Below are positions 19,796 through 30,254 of a stretch of 64,000 nucleotides of DNA, in pieces. The stretch lies in NCBI GenBank assembly GCA_018136815.1, contig CM030945.1, forward strand, positions 1,990,091 through 2,054,090. Direction: 5' to 3'. A model generated the notes under the pieces. The model worked only from the letters and a program-made list of their open reading frames with translations. It made no database searches and was not told the origin of the DNA. How positions within the stretch are numbered: position 1 is the stretch's first letter; the number at the start of each line of letters is the position of its first letter. The DNA is from Isochrysis galbana. Its lineage: Eukaryota > Haptophyta > Isochrysidales > Isochrysidaceae. Both the position numbers and the translations under genes were made by a program.

Positions 19796-22700
19796 ATGGC
19801 GGAGGAGGGGCTGCCGGAGGACCACTTCTACCACCCGGATGAGCTGAGTGTCGGCTCCAACGGAGGTCTCCCATCCGCCCTGTGCTCTGTCCACGCCTCG
19901 TTCGGCTTCCCCTCTACAAAGATTGATAACCTCTTCTACCTCGATGAGGTGAGAAGCACGCGCGCGCGCAGCGTAGAAGCGCGGGTGAAGGGGGGGGGGG
20001 GGGCACGCGCCACGAGACTTGTCATCCCACTGCCACTCGAGCGCCACGACCCCATTCGCCGCAGGGAGCAACCATCATGTTTGCCGCCGGGTCGCGCGTG
20101 CATTTTTACGACGTCAACACGGATGAGCAGACGTACCTGCGCACGCTCTCGGGGCAGGCGGTGGGAGCGGTGGCCGTGCATCCGTCGATGCAGTACATCT
20201 GTGTCGCCGAGACGGGCACCAACCCGCTCTGCTGCGTCTACGCGTACCCCAGCCGCAAGCTGTACCGCGTGCTGCGCGGAGGCACGGAGCGCGCCTTCTC
20301 GGCCGCCAGTTTCGACCATGCTGGCGGTAAGCTCGCGACAGTCGGCTCTTTTCCCGACTATATGCTGACGGTGTGGGACTGGAAGTCAGAGAGTATTGTT
20401 CTCCGCTCCAAGGCCTTCTCGCAGGAGGTCTTCCGCGTCACCTTTTCGCCGTACGTCGACGGCTCGCTCATCACCTCCGGCACTGGTCACATCCGTTTCT
20501 GGCGGATGGCCTCCACCTTCACCGGTCTGAAGCTGCAGGGCGACATCGGCAAGTTCGGCACAGTGGAACTCACTGACATACGCGGGTATGTCGAGCTCCC
20601 GTCAGGCAAGGTGCTCTCGGGCTCTGACTGGGGTAACTTCCTGCTGTGGAACGGCAACCTGATTGAATGTGAGGTGTGCCGCGAGGGCGGCGCAAAGTGC
20701 CATGACGGCGCCGTCAACTTCCTCAATATCGAGGAGGACCGCATCATCTCGGCCGGTGACGACGGCCGACTCATCCAATGGGACCTCAAGGCGGTCGAGG
20801 CTGCAGAGGTGACCGAGGAGAACCCGCTCTTCCAGCTTACCCCAATGGCCGAGATGAGCCTTGCAGGCAAGGAGCCAGGCCGTGAGCACGCTCGCTTGCA
20901 GACGCTCACCAAGGCACCCGACGGGCAGTGGCTGGTGCAGGACGAGGCAGGTGCGCTGTACAAGGTCGACCTGAGCACGCAGATTGCAATGACGGTGAAG
21001 AGATTCCACTCGGGTGCCATCACCGGCGTTGACACCTCGCCGAAAGCGCATCTCGCGGCCACATGCGGTGCGGACGGGTCAGTGCGCGTGTGGAACTACC
21101 TGAAGCGTGAGCTCGTCGTCACCCAGCGCTTCGGTGTCGGTGCCACGTGCCTGACCTGGGCGTCGCTCGCCGTCGATATCGACGCGCGCACCCTCGCCGT
21201 CGGCTTCTCCGACGGCACGTTGCGCGTGCTTCAGGTCTGTAGCGACGGCCTGGAGCTGGTCGCGGCGCTCAAGCCGCACGCGGCACGAGTCACGCACGTG
21301 CTCTACTCGCCCAATGGTAAGCAGATCGTCACGAGCGCCGATGATGGCACCGTCTTCTTTGTCGACGTGGCGGCCAGCTACGCGCCCCTCGGATATATGC
21401 AGCTCCCTTCCGCTGTTGTGAGCGCGAGTTGGAAGAGCGACAGCACGGCGCTCCTTGTCGGCTACGGACACGAGCTGGTGGCCCTCGACACGCCACAGCC
21501 TGGCGCTTTCGATTCAAGCCAGAGCTTCCTACTAGCGCTGGCCGCCACGCCGCTCGGCCTCGACGATGTCCGCGCCGTCATCCTTAGCCGGCTCCAAACA
21601 GAGCGTGAGGCACTGCGCGAGGTCGCCAAAGCCAAATACCTGGAGAAGCACCCGCAGCCGACCGACGACCCCGAGCTCGCGGCGGAGATGGAGGCGGCGC
21701 GGCTCGAGGTGGAGGCAGAGGAGGAATCAGCGCGCGGGCCGGTGGTGGCCCCGCCGGTGGTGGCGCGCAGCCTGCTGGCTCAGGAAGACGGCTCGCTCCT
21801 TGTGGCGGTCGACTCTGGTAGCGAGTCTCTCGGCGTGTGGAGTTTGCGTGAGCCGGGCGAGGCGCCCGAGCAGTTGCGCGAGGGCACGCCTCTGACGTGC
21901 TGGCTCGCCACCTCCTGCTCAAAGAGGTACGTCACCTCGGCTGGTGTCGACGGCTCCGTCACGCTCGCGCCACAGATGGCCGCCCCATATTGGGAGGGCC
22001 ACCTCCATGAGGCGCTACGACTCGACGAGGCGGGAGCCATCACGGCGCGCCTCTCCTTCGACGATGGCTACCTCGTCTCGGCGTCAACAGATGGAACCTT
22101 CTTCGTGCTGGGCGTGGCTGAGGTGGAGCCCGACAAGTCGGCGCCCGGTATCGACTTGATGCCCTCTCGCACAGGCGACCTCGTGGCGGACGTCTCGGCG
22201 ACCGCGTATTCACTCGAGGAGGCCAAGCAGAAAGAGGAGTCGGACGCTCGCGCCGCGGCGGCCGACCGGGCTAAGATGACAGTCCGCGAGCGCATCGCCG
22301 ACCTGCGCAAGCGCTTCGACGGGCTGCGCGCCAAGAATGAGGCAGCGTCCGACGCTGACCGACTGCCCAAGGACCAATTCGCGGTGGACCCTGGGCTACG
22401 CGAGCGCATCCAAAGAGAGACGGAGGACCGGCTGACCGAAGCGCGTCGGGAGCTGGCCTGGGACTCGGAGGCGGGTGCTGTGGCGCTGCACAAGCTGGAG
22501 AGCAAGTACATAGAGCCGCTTGAGGTGGAGGACATCGTGCTCTACGGGTTCGCCAACAGGAAGAGCGCGCGTTCCATCCGCACGAGCAAGCTCACACCTT
22601 GGCAGTGCGAGGCCATCGACGCAGTCCACGAGCTCATCAACGCCGAGCTCACCTCTCGGGGCGCGGGCGACGGCGCGGCTCGTGCGGCCGCCGGTTCGGA

Positions 22701-24906
22701 TGGCGCAAACGAGGGCGACAACGGCGCGGAGCAAGGGACGACGGCCACAGAGGGCGGGGATGCCGGTGAGGCCAGCCAGGACGGCGCCTTGAACGACGTC
22801 AAGATTTCTAAGGCGGAGCAGCGCGCGATGCGCCGAGCTGCGCGAGCCAAGGCGTGGGCGTCTTTCATGGCGCGCAAGCCCGCGGAGGGCTTCTCAGATC
22901 CGGCAGACATTGCTGCAATCGAAGTGGCCAAGGCAACGCTCGGCTTCTTCTCATTGAAGACGGACCCAGATTACGTGGTGCCCGAGGCGCTCCGTGTCAA
23001 CGCACAGAAGAAGCGGCGCCAGCTCGTGCTACTCGACGAAAGCGTCCACGCCCTCAAGATGGCCTATAACGAGCGATTTCTCGCGCTGCGCAATCTCAAA
23101 CGCCGCATGATCGACGCCATGAGCGCCGAGCACGAGCGTCTAAGCACAATCGAGGCGGAGCTCGGCATTGAGCCGCGCAGTGCGCCACCCCCTTCCACTC
23201 TTGCACCCGAGGAGGAGCCCGAGCTGCGCTCGCGCGTCACGGAGGCCGATTTAGCCGCACACGCGGTCGCCTCGGCAAAGGGCGCCAGCGGCAGCTTCGG
23301 CGGCTTCGGCGGCGGCAGCTCTGCCTCGCCGGGAGCCAAGCTGACGACCTCGTCGTCACACTTTGAGGCTCCCGCAGCGGGTGCCCCGTCCCGGCATGCA
23401 CAGAGCGCCGTGCGGGACTCGCCGCTCGTGGCGGCGGAACGCGCCCTCGCACGAGCCAAGCTGGAATTCGAGCGGCGGGGGTTCCTCGAGCGGCGCTCAC
23501 GCTCGATCGCCTCATTCGACAGCGCACTCGAGGAGCTGCGCATAGAGCGTTTCCGGCTGCTGGCCGACCTCAAGTCGGCCGAGCTCCGCCGGATCCTACT
23601 CTTCCGCGAGCTGCAACTACTCAAGGAATTCGAGAAGCGAGACAATGCGCTTGCCAGCAAGTTGGCCAAGGCGCATACCGACAAGGCGGAGGTGGCAGCC
23701 CGCGTTGCTGACTGCCAGGAGAAGCTCAACGCCAAGAAGGTGGAGATGGAAAAGATGCTCGAGGCCGACCGCGCCATCATGGAGGAGTTCACTACGACCG
23801 TGGGGGAGCGTCACAAGGCGTTCGATGCTCTGCTGAAGATCTTTCGCCGCAAGATCAAGCGCACGCGCAAGCCGGTGCAGAACGACGACGCGGAAGACCC
23901 GGATCACTTCGACTCGGAAGATGAAAGTGAAGATGACGATGACGACGACGACGACGACGAGGAGGAGGAGGAGGAGGAAGTTTGTCCTCCTGGGTGCGAG
24001 GAGAGTTTGTACAACCGCGTGTGCGAGCTACGCGAGGTTCGGCTAGATCAAGAGGAGGTGTACAACGAGTTCCAAAAGGGGGTGGAGGCCATCAAGCGTG
24101 AGAACGACATCCTGAGCAAGAAGGAGAAAGGCTTCGACAAGGTTCTACTCGACACCGAGCAAAGCATCCAGGCTTTCCAAGCGGAGAAGCAGTCGAAGCT
24201 TAACGAGCTCTTTGTCATGGTCACACTTGCTTGCTCTCAGATCGACACCGAGAACGGCCGGGTCCCAGCCGACACGTCGGCTTTCACGGTTTTCCACATT
24301 GACAAGCTCGAGGCCCTGCAGGCGCGACCAGGACAGATCCGCGAGGAGAAGCAAGAGTTGCGTAGGAGGCAGAAGGCCCTCCGTGTCGAGCATCAAACCA
24401 TGATCCGCGAGCAAACTGCGCGAGAGGCGCGCGCCCGCGAGCACGAGGCGCGCCTAAACGACGTGCAAATGCTCAAATTCGGGCAGATGGTCGACATCGA
24501 GGCCCTTGATGCCGTTGGCGTCAACCGGTCTGCGGAGGAGGTTCGGCGGCGCATTTCCGCCACGGAGGCCAAACAGGCGGAGGAGCTAAAGGCGCTACGG
24601 AAGACGCTGGCGGCCGCGAAGGCGGACCTCAAAGTTGCCACCGAGCAGTCGACCGAGCGCCTCAACGCGGTCGCATCCCTCTTCGAGCGCCAGCAAAAGC
24701 TTGAGGCGGATTTAAACAAGGGTCAGGCGAGCGCGGCAACGGACACCGCGGGCGAGCGGCGCGAGCGCCAGCGACTGGTCGCGCTCGTCAAGGTGCAGGC
24801 GCGCGAAGTGGAGTCGTTGAAGTTGGAGATCAATATGTTGAGGCGGAAAGGGGGCCACGTCTACTCGGCACCGGCGCCACACTCACATCCCACCCCGTCG
24901 GTGTGA
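19796..24906 (+). CDS. CFAP44: Cilia- and flagella-associated protein 44
   Basis: Axonemal protein of the tether/tether-head complex that links inner dynein arm f to the doublet microtubules. Two exons: 19796-19948 and 20065-24906 (116-bp GT-AG intron, phase 0), about 1,664 aa; animal CFAP44 is ~1,850. Residues ~55-720 contain WD40 repeats (GHIRFWRMAST, DDGRLIQWDLKAVE, DGSVRVWNYLK, DGTVFFVDVAA). The rest is mainly coiled coil. Near residue 1,340 a run of Asp/Glu (~25 residues) precedes CPPGCEESLYNRVCELREVR and later IQAFQAEKQSKLNEL, both close to the CFAP44 signature as I know it. CFAP43 is the main alternative; it shares the architecture but not, to my knowledge, the CPPGC block. Exon 1 ends at YLDE, a typical family N-terminal motif. 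Confidence 0.88.
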
Positions 24907-25409
24907 GGGCTGCGCGCACAGATGCGTTATAGTTGAGGGCCATTCAAGTTGTTGCCACACTTGCTTGAGCTTATCGGCGCAATGGCAGACGTTGGCATGA
25001 CACAGTCTCTGCTGGGCTACTAGAGGTGAAAGACACAAAGACTGACCATTGTATGAAGTGCTGTGCACACAGTGTGTCGGCTGTGTTGCACTCTCCACTT
25101 TCCTATGGGCCGCTCCTCCCCGTAGCGTAGCATCCTTGGTGATGGCTTTTCAGCTTGCCTCCCGTATGCCTCCCGGTGGTGCTGCTATGGTGGTGTGCTA
25201 TTCAACTATTACTAATAATAAATACTACTAATACTAAAAGAACTAATGTTATATCCTAGCGCCAACCCCATGCTAGCTCATTGGTCACAACGTTTCTGTC
25301 GAGTCGAGCGTGGCCGGAGGGCTCTGAACCACTCCGTCGCGAGCAGCACCGGCGGCTAGCGCGGCGCTTTGGCCCTCCTCCCCGCCGGGAGTCGGGTGAA
25401 TGAAATTCT
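24907..25409. other. Intergenic, no gene seen
   Basis: CFAP44 3' flank. It contains an AT-rich stretch (25200-25250) and, at 25345-25367, a GCACCGGCGGCTAGCGCGGC string shared with the repeat at 54815. No exon was recognised. Confidence 0.45.
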
Positions 25410-25416
25410 GGACTGG

Positions 25417-27352
25417 TAGGGCGGTCAAACAGGGTTTTTTTATTAGGGGTGAAAAAATGACCATCTCACGGTTAAGGAAATTTCAGAATTTTTTTCGGTA
25501 GAAAGTTTCCAATACACCCAACAAACACATATCCGGGCCCCATTGGGACCCAGACCTCCCCCTTGGGCCCCCACAACAAAACGTAAGCAAATATTGACGA
25601 AAGACGCTAAAGTCGGAAAGGGCTTAAAGAGCTCAACTTCAAATCGAGACCGGGCGCGGTGCATGCCCGTTTTCGACGATCCATCAAGATGGGGGGCCCA
25701 GCCATACACCAAATACACTGGGGCCACCCGCACAGTCACGCCAATCGGGCAGGCCGCGCGCAGAAACCTCGTCGAAATCAGCCACCCGCTGAGCGTCCAA
25801 CGTCTCCGAGTGAGGCCTGGAGAGCCCAACTACAAATCGAGACCGGGCGCGGTGCATGCCCGATTTCGATGATCCACCTGGATGGGGGGCCCCGCCAGAT
25901 ACCAAATACACAGGGACCACCCACACAGTCACGCCAATCGGGCGGGACGCGCGCCGAAACCTCGTCGAAATCAGCCATCCGCTGAGCCCATTGGACGTTG
26001 AGCCGTCGCCGAGTGAGGCCCGGAGAGCCCAACTTCGAACTGAGTCCGGGCTCGCTGCGTGCCCGATTTCGATGATCCACCTGGATGGGGGGCCCCGCCA
26101 GACACCAAATACACAGGGGCCACCCACACAGTCACGCCAATCGGGCGGGACGCGCGCCGAAACCTCGTCGAAATCAGCCATCCGCTGAGCCCATTGGACG
26201 TTGAGCCGTCGCCGAGTGAGGCCCGGAGAGCCCAACTTCGAACTGAGTCCGGGCGCGCTGCGTGCCCGATTTCGATGACCCACCTGAATGGGGGGCCCCG
26301 CCAGACACCAAATACACAGGGGCCACCCACACAGTCACGCCAATCGGGCAGGCCGCGCGCCGAAACCTCGTCGAAATCAGCCATCCGCTGAGCCCATTGG
26401 ACGTTGAGCCGTCGCCGAGTGAGGCCCCGATTCAACTGTCTCAGCTGCCCACCTGATGTTGATGGACGCCGCGTCGGCTCCGCGGTCTACGGCTCTACTT
26501 GACTTTTGCGTCAAGTATTGCCAAGACCTTGGTGTGCTTCTTCGCTTCGCGAGCTCCGCGTGCCCGGAGTGCTTTCGTTGCGCCGTCGCGCGTCATCAAC
26601 AGCATAAAGTATTTCTGATGCCACCTGCCAAGGCCACCACCCAGCGGCAGACAATGATTTCTGCTCTGGGTGGTGGGTTCCCGCGAGATGCGCTATGAGG
26701 CGCTCTGGCAGGATCTTGGCCTTTCCTGCCCGCCGCAGCGTAGAGCGCCACGACAAGGCCCGTCCTGAGGCCACCCACGGGTCTCGCCTCATCGATCAAT
26801 GCCGGATCTGGCACTGTCCGAGAGAGGATGGCCGCGTAGGCAGCCTCAATGCGCAGGCTCGTCAGCCACGCGTGGACGGCCGCGTTGGCGAGCTGGTCCT
26901 GGTTCTCGATGCCGAGTTCGAGAGAGGGCGAATCCTGCGAGGGGCGGGTCGGGATGGTCGGGATGGGGCCTCTGGTAGCCAGGGTAGCCGCGTGCGCTCG
27001 CTGTGAGGAGCTGGGTGGGCTGCGCGGGCAATGATGCCAAAGGGTCAGGGGGTGGTCGGACTGTCGGCAGCCCGACACGGCGCTGCATCGGGCGGGAATC
27101 AAATGCCGAATGTAGCTTAGATATAGAGGAACCGATCCCCCCGCGGGCGCGACCGCCCATTCTTTACGGGTAGAGCGTGAGTGCGCGTGACGGAGGGGGG
27201 GAGAGGGGGGGCGAATCGCACCATTTCTTGGCGAAGATTTTCGTAGCGTCAGGTAGCCCCCCCGGGAGGTTTTTTATTGGGCATCGCGCCACGGTCAAAA
27301 AATGCAGCCCAACCCTTACTAGTAGTTAAAAAGCCCCTGTTTGACCGCCCTA
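25417..27352. mobile_element. hAT-like non-autonomous transposon with 7-bp TSD
   Basis: Ends are inverted repeats: TAGGGCGGTCAAACAGGG at 25417 and its complement ending at 27352. The flanks are a perfect direct repeat GGACTGG (25410-25416 and 27353-27359). The TAGGG terminus and short duplication suggest the hAT superfamily, where 8 bp is typical. The 1,936-bp element has no recognisable transposase. It carries a ~200-bp satellite (25606-26432) and a ~650-bp right part with open frames of unknown meaning. Confidence 0.85.
25606..26432. repeat. ~200-bp satellite, four units, inside the hAT-like element
   Basis: Units begin CCGGGCGCGGTGCATGCCCG or close variants at about 25650, 25843, 26046 and 26249 (spacing 193, 203, 203). 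Each contains GGGGGGCCC, ACACCAAATACAC, CACAGTCACGCCAATCGGGC and AACCTCGTCGAAATCAGCC. The ORFs on both strands repeat with the same period and are not genes. Confidence 0.9.
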
Positions 27353-27483
27353 GGACTGGGTCGGGCAACCCCATTTGGGTGTCTGGACGGGGGACGAACG
27401 GCGAACGAAGGGCGGTCGGGGCGGCGAGGCGCTCCTAGTGGCCCTAGAGTGTTGGATTGTAAGAGATTGTTAGACCTACAAAG

Positions 27484-27765
27484 AACTCATTAACTTTATA
27501 GTTAGACGCGATGGAGCGCGCCGGCGCGACTCCCCTCTCTTCCGGAGGGACCCACGGCATCCTCCTAGCATGCTTGACTGATGGCTTGCCAGGAGCCCAC
27601 TGCCCTGCTAACCCACTCTCCCACTGACAGGCACGCCTGGTTCGCTCTTCCTGGCCCCTCGTGGCCAGTGGCCAGCCCATCGCTTCAACCCCGGAGGACA
27701 AATATCGAGGGGAGGGGGCAATGCCCCCTCCCCCCGGTACCACTCGGACACCTGGCTTGTTAGGC
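27484..27765 (+). mobile_element. Leader-type repeat, group A
   Basis: Hairpin TAACT-TTAT-AGTTA (27491-27504), GACGCG, ATG at 27511 followed by GAGCGCGCCGGCGCG, then the group A body (GGCTTGCCAGGAGCCCACTG, AACCCACTCTCCCACTGAC, GGCCAGCCCATCGCTTC). Confidence 0.6.
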
Positions 27766-28674
27766 ATGGCGGGATTCCGGGACTGAAAAGTTGTGTCCAA
27801 TTAGCTAGTGGGGTTGGCTAGGATATAACATTAATCATTTTAATTTTAATCTCTTCGAGGGAAAGAGAGAGAGCGCTCCACAACCCAAGATCCTGTGCGT
27901 CCACGCGAAGCTTTTGACCGAGAACGAGAGAAAGCAGAGAATTATAACGATAAATGGGCCCGACTGTATTTCGCATTTCGCGCACCGTCTTCGAAGGCCT
28001 GAAATTCGGTATTTTTCGAAAATTTCGCCGGAGAACCCTCAATTTTTTTTGCTGATCCATCCTACCGGAACATAGGGAGCTTATTTAGCCCTTCATTTAC
28101 CCACTGTAGCTGTAGCTGGTGCCCTCCGCACCCCCATAGTGAGTGACCGGGCTACCAAATATAAAAGTAGGTTGAACCCGGAGACATAGGAGGAAGGAGG
28201 AAGGGGGGAATGATCACCGGGGGCGGGCGCGGGCCACCAGACCATACCTAAGCCCTTCACACCTATCCCCCTTGTAGTGCAAAGAGGGAGTCGCCTGATG
28301 GCGGGGGGGGAAGGGCCGGGGGATTGGGGGTGTAGAAAGTTCGCTGCGTGAAAGAGAGTAGTGGGTCCACGGCCGCGTGCGCGGTGAGAATATTAAAAGG
28401 TTTATTATTTATTATTGCCGTCTCCACACCAATCACTCCCAGCTCTACCCCATTCGGCGAGGGATGCAGGAGGATGACTCCCTCCTCTCCCCCAATATCC
28501 GGAATATGTACCACCGCAGATGCACACACGCCAGCAGTGCATGGCGCATGGCTTGCGACCATGTAGGCTTAAGGCATCAAAGGAAGAGAACGGCCCGATT
28601 GTGCAGAAAACTGCGGGACATAAGCAGGCACGCTGCTAGTACATCCGCTTCCGAGCATAGACTCGCCATGTTAT
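27766..28674. other. Intergenic, no gene assigned
   Basis: Moderately AT-rich. A 99-codon minus frame (28562-28263) containing HIPDIGGEEGVILLHPSP is open but unsupported. G-rich tracts lie at 28185-28230 and 28300-28330. Confidence 0.4.
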
Positions 28675-29637
28675 TTAAGTTTTATTTCCAGTTGGCGCTG
28701 GAAGCTCAACCGCACGATATCGAGATGGCTTCCCTTCTGCTTTTGGATGATGATGGGCAAACCATTGCGGACAACTCTGAAGCACATCAGCTACCAAAGA
28801 CTCAAGAGGCTTTGGCAGCGTGGCCGCTATGGACGAATACTTCCGTTCAAACTCGCGGCATACTTTCTGTATCGTCCCCTTCCGGTGGGGCAGAGAGCTG
28901 AGGCTGTCGTGCAGGGCATGCAAGACGGACCGGCAGACCACACACCCTTGTCGCTTCTTCAGTTTCTCGTGGCGCTTGTACAAGTTGCGCAAGCCAGTGA
29001 TGGCTTTGAGTTCCTCCCGCGTCCCACCCAAAAGAGGCGCCACATTGTTGACCACATTAGTCAAGTTCACAAGGCTCAAGCCCGTCTTCCCTTTTCTACG
29101 CTTGGCAATCTTCTCGGACGACATTTTTGATGTTGCATGTGGAGAGCACGGCGTCTCCGTTGGCAACCAGTCATGCTGATCCACTTGGCGACGCACCCAT
29201 TCTCGAGGCACATGCTGTCCGAGCTCAGCCTCGAGCTGCCGTTGCAGCTTGCGCACGGTCACCTGTGAGGGATCGACCGCCTTAAGAAGGCATGTGAGTG
29301 CTGCGGTCGCCGCAGAGGGGTCGTCTGCCCCCCCGCGCGTCGACGCATGGCTGCTCGTCGTCGCTCTGCTGCCAGGTGCCTGCGGCGTGTGGCATGCGGC
29401 CACGTTCGCAGCATGCGGTGCTGGCCCGAGCCACTCGGCGTGGTCCACCTGCTGGCGCACCCACTCGCGAGGTACCTCACGGCCCAGCTGGGCAACCAGC
29501 TGCCGGTGGAGCTGGCGTACGGTCAGCACGTTCGGATCCGCCTGCGCCACGATCCGCGAGAGGGCAGCGCGTTGCTCCTCCTCATGGGCCGCAGGCTGCG
29601 GTTGCAGGGAGACGGCCGAGTTGGGTTTGCGCCCCAT
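28675..29637 (-). CDS. Protein with two DEK_C-like helical repeats
   Basis: From ATG at 29637, 320 codons. Two similar segments occur: LTVRQLHRQLVAQLG...VPREWVRQQVD at about residues 32-64 and VTVRKLQRQLEAELG...VPREWVRRQVD at about 118-150. Their T-V-R-x-L-x-R-Q-L-x-x-x-L-G pattern resembles the DEK C-terminal (DNA-binding, winged-helix-like) domain. A basic linker KIAKRRKGKTG follows. The C-terminal ~130 residues include CVVC, one more Cys ~27 residues on, and a fourth near the end; the spacing is faintly saposin-like but incomplete. The frame stays open upstream through a (AGAGAGG)n microsatellite, so the true start may lie beyond it. Function unknown; nuclear role inferred from the repeats. 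Confidence 0.6.
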   Translation of the reverse strand: MGRKPNSAVSLQPQPAAHEEEQRAALSRIVAQADPNVLTVRQLHRQLVAQLGREVPREWVRQQVDHAEWLGPAPHAANVAACHTPQAPGSRATTSSHASTRGGADDPSAATAALTCLLKAVDPSQVTVRKLQRQLEAELGQHVPREWVRRQVDQHDWLPTETPCSPHATSKMSSEKIAKRRKGKTGLSLVNLTNVVNNVAPLLGGTREELKAITGLRNLYKRHEKLKKRQGCVVCRSVLHALHDSLSSLPHRKGTIQKVCREFERKYSSIAATLPKPLESLVADVLQSCPQWFAHHHPKAEGKPSRYRAVELPAPTGNKT

Positions 29638-29693
29638 CTGGCGGCCGGCGCACAGGCGCGGGGGGGGGGGAGGGGGCACGGCGATGCCGAGGA

Positions 29694-29948
29694 GAGAGGA
29701 GAGAGGAGAGAGGAGAGAGGAGAGAGGAGAGAGGAGAGAGGAGAGAGGAGAGAGGAGAGAGGAGAGAGGAGAGAGGAGAGAGGAGAGAGGAGAGAGGAGA
29801 GAGGAGAGAGGAGAGAGGAGAGAGGAGAGAGGAGAGAGGAGAGAGGAGAGAGGAGAGAGGAGAGAGGAGAGAGGAGAGAGGAGAGAGGAGAGAGGAGAGA
29901 GGAGAGAGGAGAGAGGAGAGCTCTCTCTCTCTCTCTCTCTTCTCTCTC
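29694..29948. repeat. 7-bp microsatellite (AGAGAGG)n followed by (CT)n
   Basis: About 32 uninterrupted copies of AGAGAGG (29694-29920), then about 12 CT units (29921-29948). The complementary purine and pyrimidine runs could fold back. All six frames are open, which creates false long ORFs on both strands. Confidence 0.95.
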
Positions 29949-30254
29949 TGTCACACAGTTTCCAGGAGATCACGACACTTCGAGTTCCCTGCCTTCATAA
30001 TAGTACTCGGGTGTCCACTTCTCGAGATTCCCAAGTTCCCATAACACTGTGCGGTGTTCACAGCTGGACCGGATCACACGCGCGCTGCACCCGCACAACA
30101 CCCCCTCTCCCCCCTCCCCCACTCCCATCTCTCTCCCCCCCTCTCCTCCTTGCCCCTCCCACTCCCCCTCCGACCCCCACCTCCCTCCCTCTCCCCCCTC
30201 TGCTTTTACCCTCTTCTCTCTACACCCTCCCGCGCGTCGCTGCCTTGCGGTCGG

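Noticed and set aside
18971-20368. Very long plus and minus open frames across the C-rich tract
   Set aside because: They are Pro/Ser or Gly/Arg homopolymer translations of poly-C/G. The real CFAP44 exon 1 is in the frame from 19796.
25650-26432. CRISPR-like regular repeat
   Set aside because: Eukaryotic context, unit ~200 bp with no short repeat/spacer alternation.
25684-26435. Repeated-peptide ORFs on both strands in the satellite
   Set aside because: They repeat with the ~200-bp monomer and occur in several frames; no start context or homology.
26596-27102. 168-codon minus ORF in the right part of the hAT-like element
   Set aside because: Partly helix-like (VHAWLTSLRIEAAYAAILSR) but the element has no transposase signature and overlapping frames are open too; left unassigned.
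29523-30000. Long Glu/Arg and Leu/Ser ORFs over the AGAGAGG array
   Set aside because: All frames are open because of the 7-bp repeat; they carry no evidence of translation.
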